DNA from: Myrica gale
Lineage: Eukaryota > Streptophyta > Magnoliopsida > Fagales > Myricaceae
NCBI GenBank assembly: GCA_963930655.1
Contig: OZ005605.1
Coordinates: forward strand, 5,463,501 to 5,527,500
DNA: 64,000 bases
Direction of reading: 5' to 3'
Shown here: piece by piece, positions 54,183 to 64,000 of the stretch
Position numbering within the stretch: position 1 is the stretch's first letter
How the letters are laid out: each line of letters starts with the position of its first letter
The notes under the pieces: generated by a model
Seen by the model: the letters and a program-made list of their open reading frames with translations, nothing else
Databases searched by the model: none
What the model was told of the DNA's origin: nothing
Position numbers and translations under genes: made by a program

Positions 54183-56884
54183 CGTGGATAAAGCTATGGA
54201 TGATTGTTTCTTGATGCACCAAGAGATGGTTCATGCACTAAGCAGGAATCACTAAAAGAAAGTTAGGCTTCAACTACGAAATTCTTGGGTGTGGCAACGA
54301 CCAAAACGTAACTCCCGCAGGTGATAGAAGAGAAACCGCACCTTCGAATTGTCTACGACCAAAGTTGTTGCTAATTTTTGGTCTCTTCGTCGACACAGAT
54401 GGAATCCTTCGAAATATTCACCTCTCCATCAGTCGTCGATGAGAAGACAGAATTACCTACGGAGCTAAGCCTTCACTGATGCTGCAATTCCTTCAGCAAC
54501 AGCTTGTAGGCAGATCTGTGCCCTTTTGAGCTCTCATTGTGAATCTCATTGTTGTTGATAGTCGATTGGGTTTTTCCTACAGCGAGCTTCCCACTGATCC
54601 CCTTAAATTCTCCGTGCTCAACTTGGACTGCTCTTGCTTCGGTAATCTCCCTATCTTTGGTTTGGTTCTCTAATTTTCGAATTTTCCATTGCTCGATCAT
54701 TAACGATGTTGTTTGGTTGCTTTGAGAGATTGATAACAGATGGAATTTTCCACTGCTTAATTCTCCTCTCTCTCTATCTATATATCTATATTGCCATTAA
54801 TTGAATCAATTAAGATGTTTGGTTACAGATATTGAAGTTGGAAAACAATATTTATATTTTCTCTGTTTTTTATTCAGTTACCAATACATAGCACTTGCTG
54901 AGCAGTGGAAGGTCAATTGTTTGTAGGAGTGGAATTGTTTGTAGGAGTGGAAGATGTTCGACCATGGAACCTCTTTGAAAATGTGTTCTTGGGGCTCTTC
55001 TCAAGTTTGTACTTGCAGGTGTTGAAAGCTTTTTGGTGCTTGCTTATTGTATAGTGAAAAAGGAAATTTAGAATCTTTTGTTTGTTTGTTTAATGGGAAG
55101 CTTTTGTTTGTAGGATCGCTACAGTAAAAAAATTATTTCTTCCTTCATTTTGCTTGTTTCTATTTTGTTTTCTTCATGTGAGAAAAGGACATTGACGTTT
55201 TACTAATGAAAACATAGAAGGCATCACGTTGAGATAACAGTAAAGGTCCCAAAGAATTCTGTGAACTTCTTTTTTCTATTTATTTTTTGAAAACAAATAA
55301 AAATTTCACAGAATAAGATTTAGCACACTTCTCTTTTACCTCAAATTTTCATCTAATTCGTTTTAGACCTTCTACTTTTCTTTTGTACTTAGTTAAAAAG
55401 CTGTGGTATATATGTTAATAGCAATGTTGTGTTAATATTGTTTTGTCTCTTTTGAAAGGCTGTTGGTCAACAATGGGGCAGTGATCATGATAGTATGGAT
55501 TTGAACTGTTATGCCTTTATTCGAGAATTTATGTGATCAAAATTATTTACAAGGAACTGTTTCACTATTGGGGCCTTGGTGATCATTGGATTTGGCTAGT
55601 TGGTCCACCCTAAGATGGATGCTTAATTTACATACAATGACCACTAGGTAAGCATGGATGCTGAAGTATGATTAATTAGTTCTCCTTAGGCATCATGCTA
55701 TCATGAAACAACGGTCATGTTGCTTGTGTAGTTGATCCCAATTAAGCATTCCCAAGGGTTTACTGTGCTAATTTTTTTAGAGAAGTTTAGAAAAATTGTG
55801 GAATTTCTAGAATTAATTTTCAATGAGCTGATATATGTATATAGTTTTTTTCCTTCACCAATTATATATTTTGATTAAACAGAATTTGAAGATTGTCATT
55901 TCAATGTGCCAATGCAGACACTTTTAGCTGAATTGCAGCAGGTGGGTGCGTGCATCCAGTTCCAAGTCATTCCATGGGTTAGGGAACAGGTGGATTATAG
56001 TGGTTATAAGAGTTGGGATGACTGATGATGCATTCTATGTATAATTGGAAGTCAAAAAAGAAAAAGAGAGTGATGAGTCCAGAATCCCTTTTACCCAATT
56101 ATAGTGCTAAATGCACAAAGGGCCAGAAACTAACGTCTAGCATCAGAGTGATTAGAAATACCGATAAGAAGTATAGTTTTAAAGAATAGTGCAGACATAC
56201 ATATGTTTTCTCTGAAACGTGGATCAAATCAGGTTATTGATGAATAAGGAGAATCTGTAAAGAAGAGATAGAAAAATGAGAATCAGTAAAGAAGAAAATG
56301 AAAATCAGTAAAAATAGTTTAAATCAGTAAAAATGCATTATAAATACGTTTACATTTGGGTTTAATGGAATTCATTTTCACCATTTGTTAGGCAATAGGA
56401 GTTTAAACGATTCTTAGAAATACCGATAAGAAGTATAGTTTTATAGAATAGTGCAGACATACATTTGTTTATCCTATGAATAACATATTTACAGTGATTT
56501 TCATTTGTGCTGTTAAAGGCTTAAAGCTGTAGATCTTCCATAACATTTTCAGTTTTCACTTGGAGGGATTTCTTTTATGTTAACCACAGGGATATGTGAC
56601 AAAAACATATACATAAGATTGACTAGTCTCTATGCCATATCAGAATTTCCAACAATCATGATTTCTGTAATTACTTTCACTCGTAAAGCACCTTTATTAT
56701 CATCTGTCGTTGATATATGACTTACTCGTACCCATGAGGAGATTTTTTGTGATACTGCTTTAGCTGTTTCCATTAATATGTTGTTGCCTCAATTGCTTTC
56801 ATTCTTTCTGCATCAGGTTAGAGTATTTTAACTTCTACGGTTGTTATTTGTTCTATTTATTGTCATAGTTCTGTATAGGCTGCA
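54183..56884. other. No gene recognised; small direct repeat
   Basis: No protein is recognised. The minus frame at 54700-54473 is open for 75 codons without familiar motifs. The phrase AGAAATACCGATAAGAAGTATAG occurs at 56153 and 56416 (about 263 bp apart), and AATCAGTAAA is repeated several times near 56280-56330. The right part may be intronic sequence of the CACTA transposase. Confidence 0.4.
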
Positions 56885-56919
56885 GAAAATGTTGTCATTA
56901 TTAGCGGAAAAAAAAGTCT

Positions 56920-57945
56920 GCATTCAATGGGAAAATTGAACATCGAGGACCACCACTTGCATTTTTAAGAGCAGATGTATTGGAACATATGGAAAAATTA
57001 GGGATGTGAAATTTAGGAAGTCACCCTTGCATAAGAAAAGGAAGCGGAACCCTGAAGAACTAAATTGGTGTAAGAGGAGTATCTTTTCAATCTTCCATAT
57101 TCGTCCTCTTTGAAGTTAAGGCACAATCTGGATGTCATGCACATTGAGAAAATTATCTGCGAAAGTGTGCTAGGGACTTTGATGGGCATTGATGGGAAGA
57201 ACCAGGACACTGTTAAGGCATGGTGGGCATGCTTTAATGTCGGCTCCTTGCTACACATTGTCCAAATCTGAAAAATTGGTCTTTTGTCGATGGCTAAAAT
57301 CTGTAAAATTTCTAGATGGATTTGCTTCAAACGTTGGTTAGTGCGTAAATCTTTTAGATTGTAAGATTTCGGGGATGAAGTCACATGATTGCCATGTTTT
57401 CCTTCAGTGTTTGCTCCTAGTAAGTATTCGTGGGTTCTTAAAGGGTGATATTAGTAAGGCATTGACAGATCTTAGTTCCTTCTTTCGGGCTATTTGTTCA
57501 AAAATATTAGTAATCGAAGACTTGTCAAGACTTCAGGAAGAAATTGTTATAACCCTATGTAGGCTCGAGATGATATTGCATCCTTCATTTTTTGATGTGA
57601 TGGTCCACGTAGCTATTCATTTGCCACAAGAGGCTTTGCTCACAAGCTTGTTCCAGTGCAAATGGATGTATCCCATGGAGCGATTATTCTTAGGCAACTT
57701 AAAACGGCTTGTGCGTAATAGATCTCGAAGAGCTCGATCGCTGAGGCATATATTGATTTTGAGTGTCTGGCATTCTGTTCAATGTACCTTGACGTTATTG
57801 AGACGTAGTTTGACCGTGTGAAATGAAATAATAACACTGTGATTCCCGTCAATGTCGATTATTTATTCGTTTTTACTCATTCTGTTCGAACACTTGGTGC
57901 TGCTACGCACTGATTGATGGATGGTGATCTTTTTGCTAAGGCCTA
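56920..57945 (+). pseudogene. CACTA TNP2-type transposase, central part with DUF4218
   Basis: Blocks in order: SAFNGKIEHRGPPLAFLRAD, LRHNLDVMHIEKIICESVLG, MGIDGKNQDTVKA, then from 57375 MKSHDCHVFLQCLLLVSIRG, FFDVMVHVAIHLPQEALLTS, CKWMYPMERLFLGNLKRLVRN and, after a frameshift, VDYLFVFTHSVRTLGAATH. KSHDCHV...FFDVMVHLAVHL...YPIER is the DUF4218 signature of plant En/Spm transposases. Stops near 57270 and 57820 kill it. The last codons (DGDLFAKA) abut the TRIM. Confidence 0.92.
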
Positions 57946-57947
57946 AT

Positions 57948-58398
57948 TGTAACGACCCAAGGACAAGCACTAGCCACATCTGTACTTTGACTTCAAAATG
58001 ACTAGTCAAGGTTGCTCTTAAAGCCCCTTGGATCATTATAAAGCCCAGTTCAAACTAGTAAGGTCTCAATGTGAGACTTGACCCTTATAGAACACATCTC
58101 TCATTCATTATCCTCTCCCACTCCATGTGGGATTCGGGGTATCACAATCTCCCCCCATAAATCCTTGACGTCCTCGTCAAGGCCCACCAAGCCCACATTG
58201 GTGGTTACTAGGACCGCTTTGATACCATTTGAAACGACCCAAGGACAAGCACTAGCCACATCTGTGCTTTGACTTCAAAATGACTAGTCAAGTTTGCTCT
58301 TGAAGCCCCTTGGATCATTATAAAGCCCAGTTCAACCTAGTAAGGTCTCAATGTGGGACTTGACCCTTATAGAACACATCTCTCATTCATTATCCTCT
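57948..58398 (-). mobile_element. TRIM element with short internal region, second LTR truncated
   Basis: LTR1 (57948-58145) starts TGTAACGACCCAAGGAC and ends GGGGTATCACA; the partner LTR starts TGAAACGACCCAAGGAC at about 58229 and is cut at about 58398. Between them are only about 83 bp. These have, on the minus strand, a PBS (AATGGTATCAAAGCGG) by the right LTR and a purine tract (ATGGGGGGAGAT) by the left. A CCTTGACG/CGTCAAGG hairpin lies between. This is TRIM architecture with no coding space. Confidence 0.85.
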
Positions 58399-61311
58399 CT
58401 CATATCTTAACCTTTAAATTCAGACTCAAGATCAAATCTTTATTCAAACCTTTAAATTCAAATATAGATCACATCTCCATATCAGCACCTTTAAATTCAA
58501 AAATACAATTCAACCTATATCCAAAAATCAAGCATAGAATTAAGTCTTATCCCTTCGTTGAAAATTCGAATTACTCACTTACACCTTTTTCGAGACAGGA
58601 TATTACAATCTCCCCTCCTTAAAAGAAATTTCTTCCCCGAAATTTGCGGCACCTTCCACAAAGAATAAATCCATTAACAAACTAAATCACAAATCATTCA
58701 CACTTCTGCTGCGCACTCTGATCATACAAAAGCACCTCAAAATTTTTGTCATTAACACAATTCAAGCCTAAAACCTAAACTCATACTATATACAAGCCTA
58801 AACTATGATAAACATCAATATCCTTAAAACAAGCCCATAACTTTAGCTCTTATCTGTAATAGAATGACCAAGATTTACATCTCTTCCAAATTTAAAGCTA
58901 TAATCCGACTTCAATCGAAATCCTTCTGAAAATCGATAGAGTTACACATATCACAACCTATGCTCGGACTTCAATCAAAATCTTCCTAAGAGTCTAAAGA
59001 ATCACAAACTTATGCTCGAAATTCAATCAAAATTTTTCTAAGAGTCTACAAAATCACAAACCTATGCTCTGATACCATCTGTAACGCCCTGAGCCCAAAC
59101 TCCAAACGAAAAAATTTTCGTATAAAATAATACTTTTTCACTATGGATAATCATTTATCTGAGTCTCAATCTTTCAAAACTAATTTTGTACAAACTCAGC
59201 AAAATATCCATACACCGTAAAAAGACCCAAAAAATATCAATCCGAGCACTAAAATTTACATTAGCATATCCGATATTTCCAATATCGATGAAGATTTCCC
59301 AAAATAATACAATATCGAACTCCCCAACATTAATCTACAAAAGTACTTCTGCAAAACACGCTTTTGAAACAAAAATTTATCTGAAGCTCCTCGAACTTCT
59401 CCAATTCTGCCAACTCTGAAAAATATGAGAATAAGGGGTGAACTATGACTAGCTCAGTAAGTAGTGAGTCAATACAAATTTATCTGAAACTCCTCGAACT
59501 TCTCCAATTCTACCAACTCAGAAAAATATGAGAATAATGGGTGAACTACGACTAGCTCAGTAAGTAGTGAGTCAATAGGGGTGGGGGAAAAGACAATTTT
59601 ATCACATAACCGAAATCCAGAATAAAACACTGTGAGTCATAACGAATCCAAAATACAAGTTTGTAACAAAAATATCCAATGTCACATAATATAGGGAAAT
59701 CACCAGGCCACAAAGACCTCCAAATACCACGTGGGTATCAAATTGGCCACACAGACCACAGAGATATATCACCAGCGCAAGGGAAATTTTCACAGTATGC
59801 TCAAGTTATAAATATTTCAATTGAGTTTCACGAAAATTTCAACAATCTCTTGTTACCCAAAATTTGTTAAGTTCTCCAAATAATACATCAAAACCATATA
59901 AAATACGGTGCAAGTTCAAAATCTCATTGAAGAATCACTTACCTCGAACACTTAACCAATCCTTAAAACTTCTCCAATAATTGCCGAGCAATCCCTCGAA
60001 AACTAGTAGCACCACCTCAATCTAAATTTTGGTCTCCAATATACATTCTCTGCAACTATCTATTAGGCTCAATCTCTGCAACTTTACAATTCAATCAAAA
60101 TTTTCCTAAGAGTCTACAAAATCACAAACATATGCTCTGATACCATAAAAAGCCCGAAAATATCAATCTGAGCCCTAAAATTTACATTAGCATAATCTGA
60201 TATTTCCAATATCGATGAAGATCTCCCAAAATAATACAATATCGAATTTTCCAACATTAATCTCCAAAAGTACTTTTGCAAAACATACTTTCGAAACACA
60301 AATCTATATGAAGCTCATCTAACTTCTCTAATTCTGTCAACTCTGAAAAATATGAGAATAAGGGGTGAGCTACAACTAGCTCAGTAAGTAATAAGTCAAT
60401 GGGGGTTGGGGGAAAAAACAATTTTATCACAATAATCGAAATCCAAAATAAAACACCGTGAGCCATACCGAATCTAAAATACAAGTTTGTAACAAAAATA
60501 TCTAAGGCCGCGCAATATAGGGAAATCACCAATGGTCACACCGACCTCCAGGCCACACAGACCTTCACGCCACAAAGACCTCCAAATATTAGGCCACACA
60601 GACCTCCAGGCCACAAAGACCTCCAAATACAACGAGGGGTATCAAATTGGCCACACAGACCACAAGGATAAATTCGCCACAAAGACCATACAGATATATC
60701 ACTAGCGCAAGGATAATTTTCACAGCACGCTCACCAAAACAAGTTATAAATATTTCAATTGAGTTTCACAAAATCTCGACAATCTCATTTTACCCAAAAT
60801 TTGTTCAGTTCCCCAAATAATACATCAAAACCATATAAAAGACGGTGCACGTTCAAAATTTCATTGAAGAACCACTTACCTCGAACGCTTAATCAATCCT
60901 TAAAGCTTCTCCAATAATTACCGAACAATCTCTCTGAACCTAGTAGGACAACATCAATCCAAATTTTTGTCTATAATAAACATTCTCTGCAACTATTTAT
61001 TAAGCTCAATCTTTGCAACTTTAAAATTCAAACATACCTCTATCCATCACTTTTAAATTCAAACTTAAGATCTTTATCCATATATTTCAAATTCAAATAT
61101 AAGAATAATCTTTATCCATATCTTAACCTTTAAATTCAGACTCAAGATCAAATCTTTATTCAAACCTTTAAATTCAAATATAGATCATATCTCCATATCA
61201 ACACCTTTAAATTCAAAAATACAATTCAACCTATATCCAAAAATCAAACATAGAATTAAGCCCTATCTCTTCATTTAAAATTCGAATTACTCACTTACAC
61301 CTTTTTCGGGG
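58399..61311 (-). mobile_element. Deleted Ty3/gypsy-like element: LTR pieces with repeated PBS
   Basis: A left LTR piece ends GGATATTACA at about 58605, next to a minus-strand purine tract (TTAAGGAGGGGAGAT). Only about 475 bp of internal sequence follows. A PBS (TGGTATCAGAGCAT on the minus strand, about 59065-59079) precedes LTR start TGTAACGCCCTGAGCCC. A second PBS copy at about 60131-60145 shows that LTR and leader are tandemly duplicated (period about 1.07 kb). The block ATCTTAACCTTTAAATTCAGAC occurs at both 58405 and 61120. No gag-pol is left. Confidence 0.75.
60541..60690. repeat. Minisatellite of GGCCACAMAGACC units
   Basis: About eight degenerate copies of GGCCACA(C/A)AGACC(TCCA) are packed within 150 bp inside the gypsy LTR. 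Only two or three occur at the matching position of the neighbouring LTR copy (59706-59760), so the array expanded in one copy. Confidence 0.85.
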
Positions 61312-62160
61312 ACCAATGGTATATCCTCAACAATTGTTCCAACTTCAGGATTACTTGAGGTATTTGCATTGTTTTGTCAACAATTTTCCGATTCTCTATA
61401 ATTATTCGTTTATTTGTTTTCCTCAGTGAATATTACGAGAAGGTGAGAAATGAATCTCCACTTGACGTTGATACAAGGCACAAATCAAGGTTTCAGTTGT
61501 GGTTTAAAGATCACGAGAGGATAACACTTGCGTTATACACATTTATATCTTTTTTAATTTATTTCAGTTGATCCATTAATTTACATTTTATGTAATTGTG
61601 CGTAGATTAAACGAATGCACTCACGGAATGTAAGTGATGTTAATTAGCAAATGTACGCACTTGCGTGCAGTCCCGATCGACATATCAGTGACTATGCAGG
61701 GTGTATCATGAATGACATAAGATTTCGCGCGTATCAATCTGAACAAAGGCAGCACACAAAAAATAGCAGTGTGGTAGTAGAGAGATGACATGACTTTAAT
61801 CTTTGTGACTTCTATGGGAAAATAATCGATATCTTGGAGTGTCACTACATGGGTGGGAATAAAATTTACTTATTCAAGTGTAATTAGTAGAACACATGAG
61901 ATAAAAAAAACATGGAGTGCGGGTTGAAGGACAAACAATGAGCGTTAATACAACATATCGTTGATACAAAGGGGACCTGTTTATATTGGCAGCACAAGAA
62001 CATCAAGTCGTTTCGTTGATGACCCCAAATACGCGTTTGACTGGAAAGTGGTCCAAAAGATTCTCCCCAGAAATGAGTTCGATGATCCATTATTGACATC
62101 TGCTCAATTATAGGTAGATAGAGTTGCTGACGCTTACCAAGAGGACCAAATAGAGCCTTC
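61312..62160 (+). pseudogene. CACTA TNP2-type transposase, C-terminal part
   Basis: It starts QWYILNNCS, continuing the sense of the segment cut at 57945. After an intron (acceptor at about 61424) come EYYEKVRNESPLDVDTRHKS and FQLWFKDH, then in shifting frames HISDYAGCIMNDIRFRAYQS, HDFNLCDFYGKIIDILECHY, IYLFKCN and FVDDPKYAFDWKVVQKILPR. These match the C-terminal region of plant En/Spm transposases in order. Frameshifts and stops are frequent. Confidence 0.88.
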
Positions 62161-62229
62161 AACGATAATAGTCAGAAATAGATTTACGTCGAGAAGATGT
62201 CCAGTTCAAACAAGTTGATGCGTCAACGA

Positions 62230-62879
62230 TAATGGATGTTGAAGCTGAGGCTGGAGATTATGAAGAAAATGTTATTGAGGAATCAGATAGTGATGAGAGA
62301 GAGTTATCCGAATCCACCCCATCTGAAGATGACATTTTCGAGCCAACACATGACAATGACAAATCGGATAACAGTGATGGATATTATTCTTTTCTATTCT
62401 AATTTTGTAGGAAAAATCGAGATGTTACAGTTGTAGCACGAGTTAGAGGGAAAGTCATACACCAAAATAGAGATCTTCGCTGAGGTGTTAGGGATGAAAG
62501 TGGGTTACATGTGAGGTGTAGGTCGTTCGATACGGTCTGTTGGATCATCTTCATTAGCATCGTTCGTTGATTTGTCCAAGAGATTGGTGGAGGCTAGATT
62601 ACAGATTGAGGAGATGAGGGCTAGACAATTGGAATATCAACCGCTTATGGTCAAGCAGTCAGAGATGGAGCAGACGATGCGAGAAGATCTACTGATGATG
62701 AAGGAGCAGCAACGGAAGAAAGACGAAGAGCACCAGAAGATGATGCATTAGTAGCAAAAGGGTATAGTGGAACAACAAGAACAAAGGATACAACTGATGA
62801 CGGAGAAGATGCGTGAGTAGCTGATGGAGCAGGACAAACAACTGCAATCTCGTTCAACACTCAAACGAAAATTTGGATA
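62230..62879 (+). pseudogene. Second CACTA frame, acidic and coiled-coil (TNP1/Ptta-like)
   Basis: An acidic stretch (DVEAEAGDYEENVIEE, DSDERELSESTPSEDD) is followed at about 62520 by RSVGSSSLASFVDLSKRL and a Glu/Gln/Met-rich coiled coil (ARLQIEEMRARQLEY, MEQTMREDLLMMKEQQRKKD). It has in-frame stops (about 62750 and 62818) and ends near 62879. It resembles the C-terminus of the second, DNA-binding CACTA protein, assigned mainly by position and composition. Confidence 0.6.
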
Positions 62880-63054
62880 GATTTATGTATTTTTACTACT
62901 TTGTCAATACTTATCGGTTATGTATTTCATTAACTTTTAATAACGATTGCATATTTGTAGACATTTTATTATATCATTAGCATTGAATATCTTTCTATTT
63001 ATATTATTTCTAAATTATTTTTAAAATTTTAATTAAATGAATTTAAATACATTG

Positions 63055-63647
63055 AAAACCGTTCAAACGGTTACAAATATCATCCGCACGTATTACTATA
63101 TGTCCACACACTTTCCTTTAAATTCGATCGTCCGAACAGTTATTCTCGCGTGCACACGGTCTTTGAATAAGCAACCGTGAGCATGATACAACAAAACGTA
63201 CGAATGTTTTCAACGGAACAAGCGTCCAAACAGTATACGTAGTGGTTCGAACGGATTTTGCAAATGACAAATAACTATTTCTTCATAAATGAAACAACAT
63301 TGCCGACGTATTTATGAAAGCGTCCGAACGTAAGATATTAACGTTCGGACGATGTTGTCCTAACATATGGAGAGTACCTTCGCACAGTTTATGCAATTGG
63401 ATGAACTATGTTGGGCATGATGATTTTCAATTTCGTCAATATAACACAAAAATTTCGTCAATTTCGTAAACCGTCCGAACGGTTTCGAGCGACAGAACAC
63501 CAAAATCGTCACCTAAAACTTTGGCTAACGGGCTTTAGGTAACAAACCGAGTGACAACTCGGTTTTGTCACCCAAAACAATAGTTGATGAAATTAGCACT
63601 TTGAGTGACAAATTTTTTTGACACCTAAAGTCTATTTTCTTGTAATG
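63055..63647. repeat. CACTA right subterminal repeats and terminus
   Basis: GTCCGAACGG, CCGTTCAAACGG, CGTTCGGACG and similar 10-mers recur in both orientations from about 63055 to 63490. The terminus TTGTAATG ends at 63647. Such short clustered motifs are where the TNP1-type protein binds in En/Spm elements. Confidence 0.7.
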
Positions 63648-64000
63648 CTGGCCTTCACAACTTCATTGTACACCCAATATTGTGTGTTCGCCTTCATATT
63701 GCTCATCCTATTAGAGCCACGGATTAGCAAACTTCACACAACAAGTTGAGCACAATTACAATGCATTTTCGTTATTCAACTTCATATGCGAAATGTGTAG
63801 TTTTCCTCGTATTTTTTTGTAGTTAGTTTTCCTTGTAAACAGGTGTGGCTCTAAGGTAATTGGAGCCTTAGACAAAACTTTAAAATTAGGCCTTATAAAA
63901 CAATATATTTAAAAAATAAATTATAAATAAAAAAATTAGTTAAAACATATTTTTCTAACTTTTTGAGATGCAAAATTACTTATTAAAGTTTTCTATTCTA
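63648..64000. other. No gene
   Basis: AT-rich flank. A GTGGCTCTAAGG-type phrase (63844) resembles the start of another hAT-derived repeat, but the element is not complete in the window. Confidence 0.4.

Larger units (their letters stand above)
56885..63647 (+). mobile_element. Decayed CACTA (En/Spm) element, right end intact
   Basis: TNP2-type transposase pieces occur at 56920-57945 and 61312-62160, then a second coiled-coil frame to 62879. The right end at 63647 reads ...AGACTTTAGGTGTC-type sequence inverted to CATTACAAGAAAATAG, one base from the CACTACAAGAAA signature. Subterminal GTCCGAACGG motifs occupy 63055-63490. The left end is missing or beyond recognition. A TRIM and gypsy LTRs (57948-61311) interrupt the transposase. 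Confidence 0.8.

Overview
This is plant nuclear DNA, most likely from a eudicot tree. Exons are short, introns have GT-AG ends, and Ty1/copia, Ty3/gypsy, hAT, CACTA, Mutator-like and Tourist-like elements are nested in one another. No bacterial-style operons occur. I could not fix the species. Only one gene looks complete: a five-exon GILT-type thiol reductase on the minus strand (43910-45767). Almost everything else is transposable-element sequence or fragments of host genes carried among the elements.

Layout. 1-3370: two decayed copia elements on the minus strand; one has gag fused directly to the RNase H end, and its LTR holds a Tourist MITE. 3371-7690: copy A of a large dispersed repeat ('R'), broken by two hAT elements. 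7800-12750: a histidyl-tRNA synthetase (HisRS) pseudogene preceded by a pararetrovirus-like scrap, split by a 3.2-kb hAT that itself holds a Mutator-like MITE, and followed by a non-LTR insertion. 12771-14887: part of R, then AT-rich spacer. 14888-16024: an hAT-like element with an 8-bp target duplication that carries a first exon of the PADRE/DUF4228 family. 17220-19400: a chimera of ELMO-domain and EDR2-like exons. 19690-21710: a retroelement leader, a pararetrovirus-like scrap, an intact TRIM and a second HisRS fragment. 22177-22516: first exon of a nodulin-like/NFD4-type transporter. 23040-27800: repeat R copy B. 28115-28946: a second member of the non-LTR family. 29497-29579: an orphan exon. 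29640-33554: a non-autonomous CACTA element with a long foldback and a nested hAT; its right end lies inside a third HisRS fragment. 34858-42470: repeat R copy C, broken by a Mutator-like MITE and by a 5.07-kb copia whose LTRs have non-TG/CA ends. 43910-45767: the GILT gene. 48810-54182: the 3' end of a copia element, split by a 3.46-kb solo LTR containing three 563-bp tandem repeats. 56885-63647: a decayed CACTA (TNP2-type) transposase, interrupted by a TRIM and deleted gypsy LTRs.

The three R copies act as empty-site controls for one another, so several insertions can be dated relatively and bounded to the base. The strongest leads are the hAT-captured PADRE exon, the recurrent HisRS fragments, the copia with TA...CT LTR ends, the roughly 660-bp foldback inside the CACTA element, and the two non-LTR copies that both keep a frame of about 210 codons. 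No new enzymatic or defence system was found. Boundaries quoted to the base come from target-site duplications read by eye; other boundaries are approximate.
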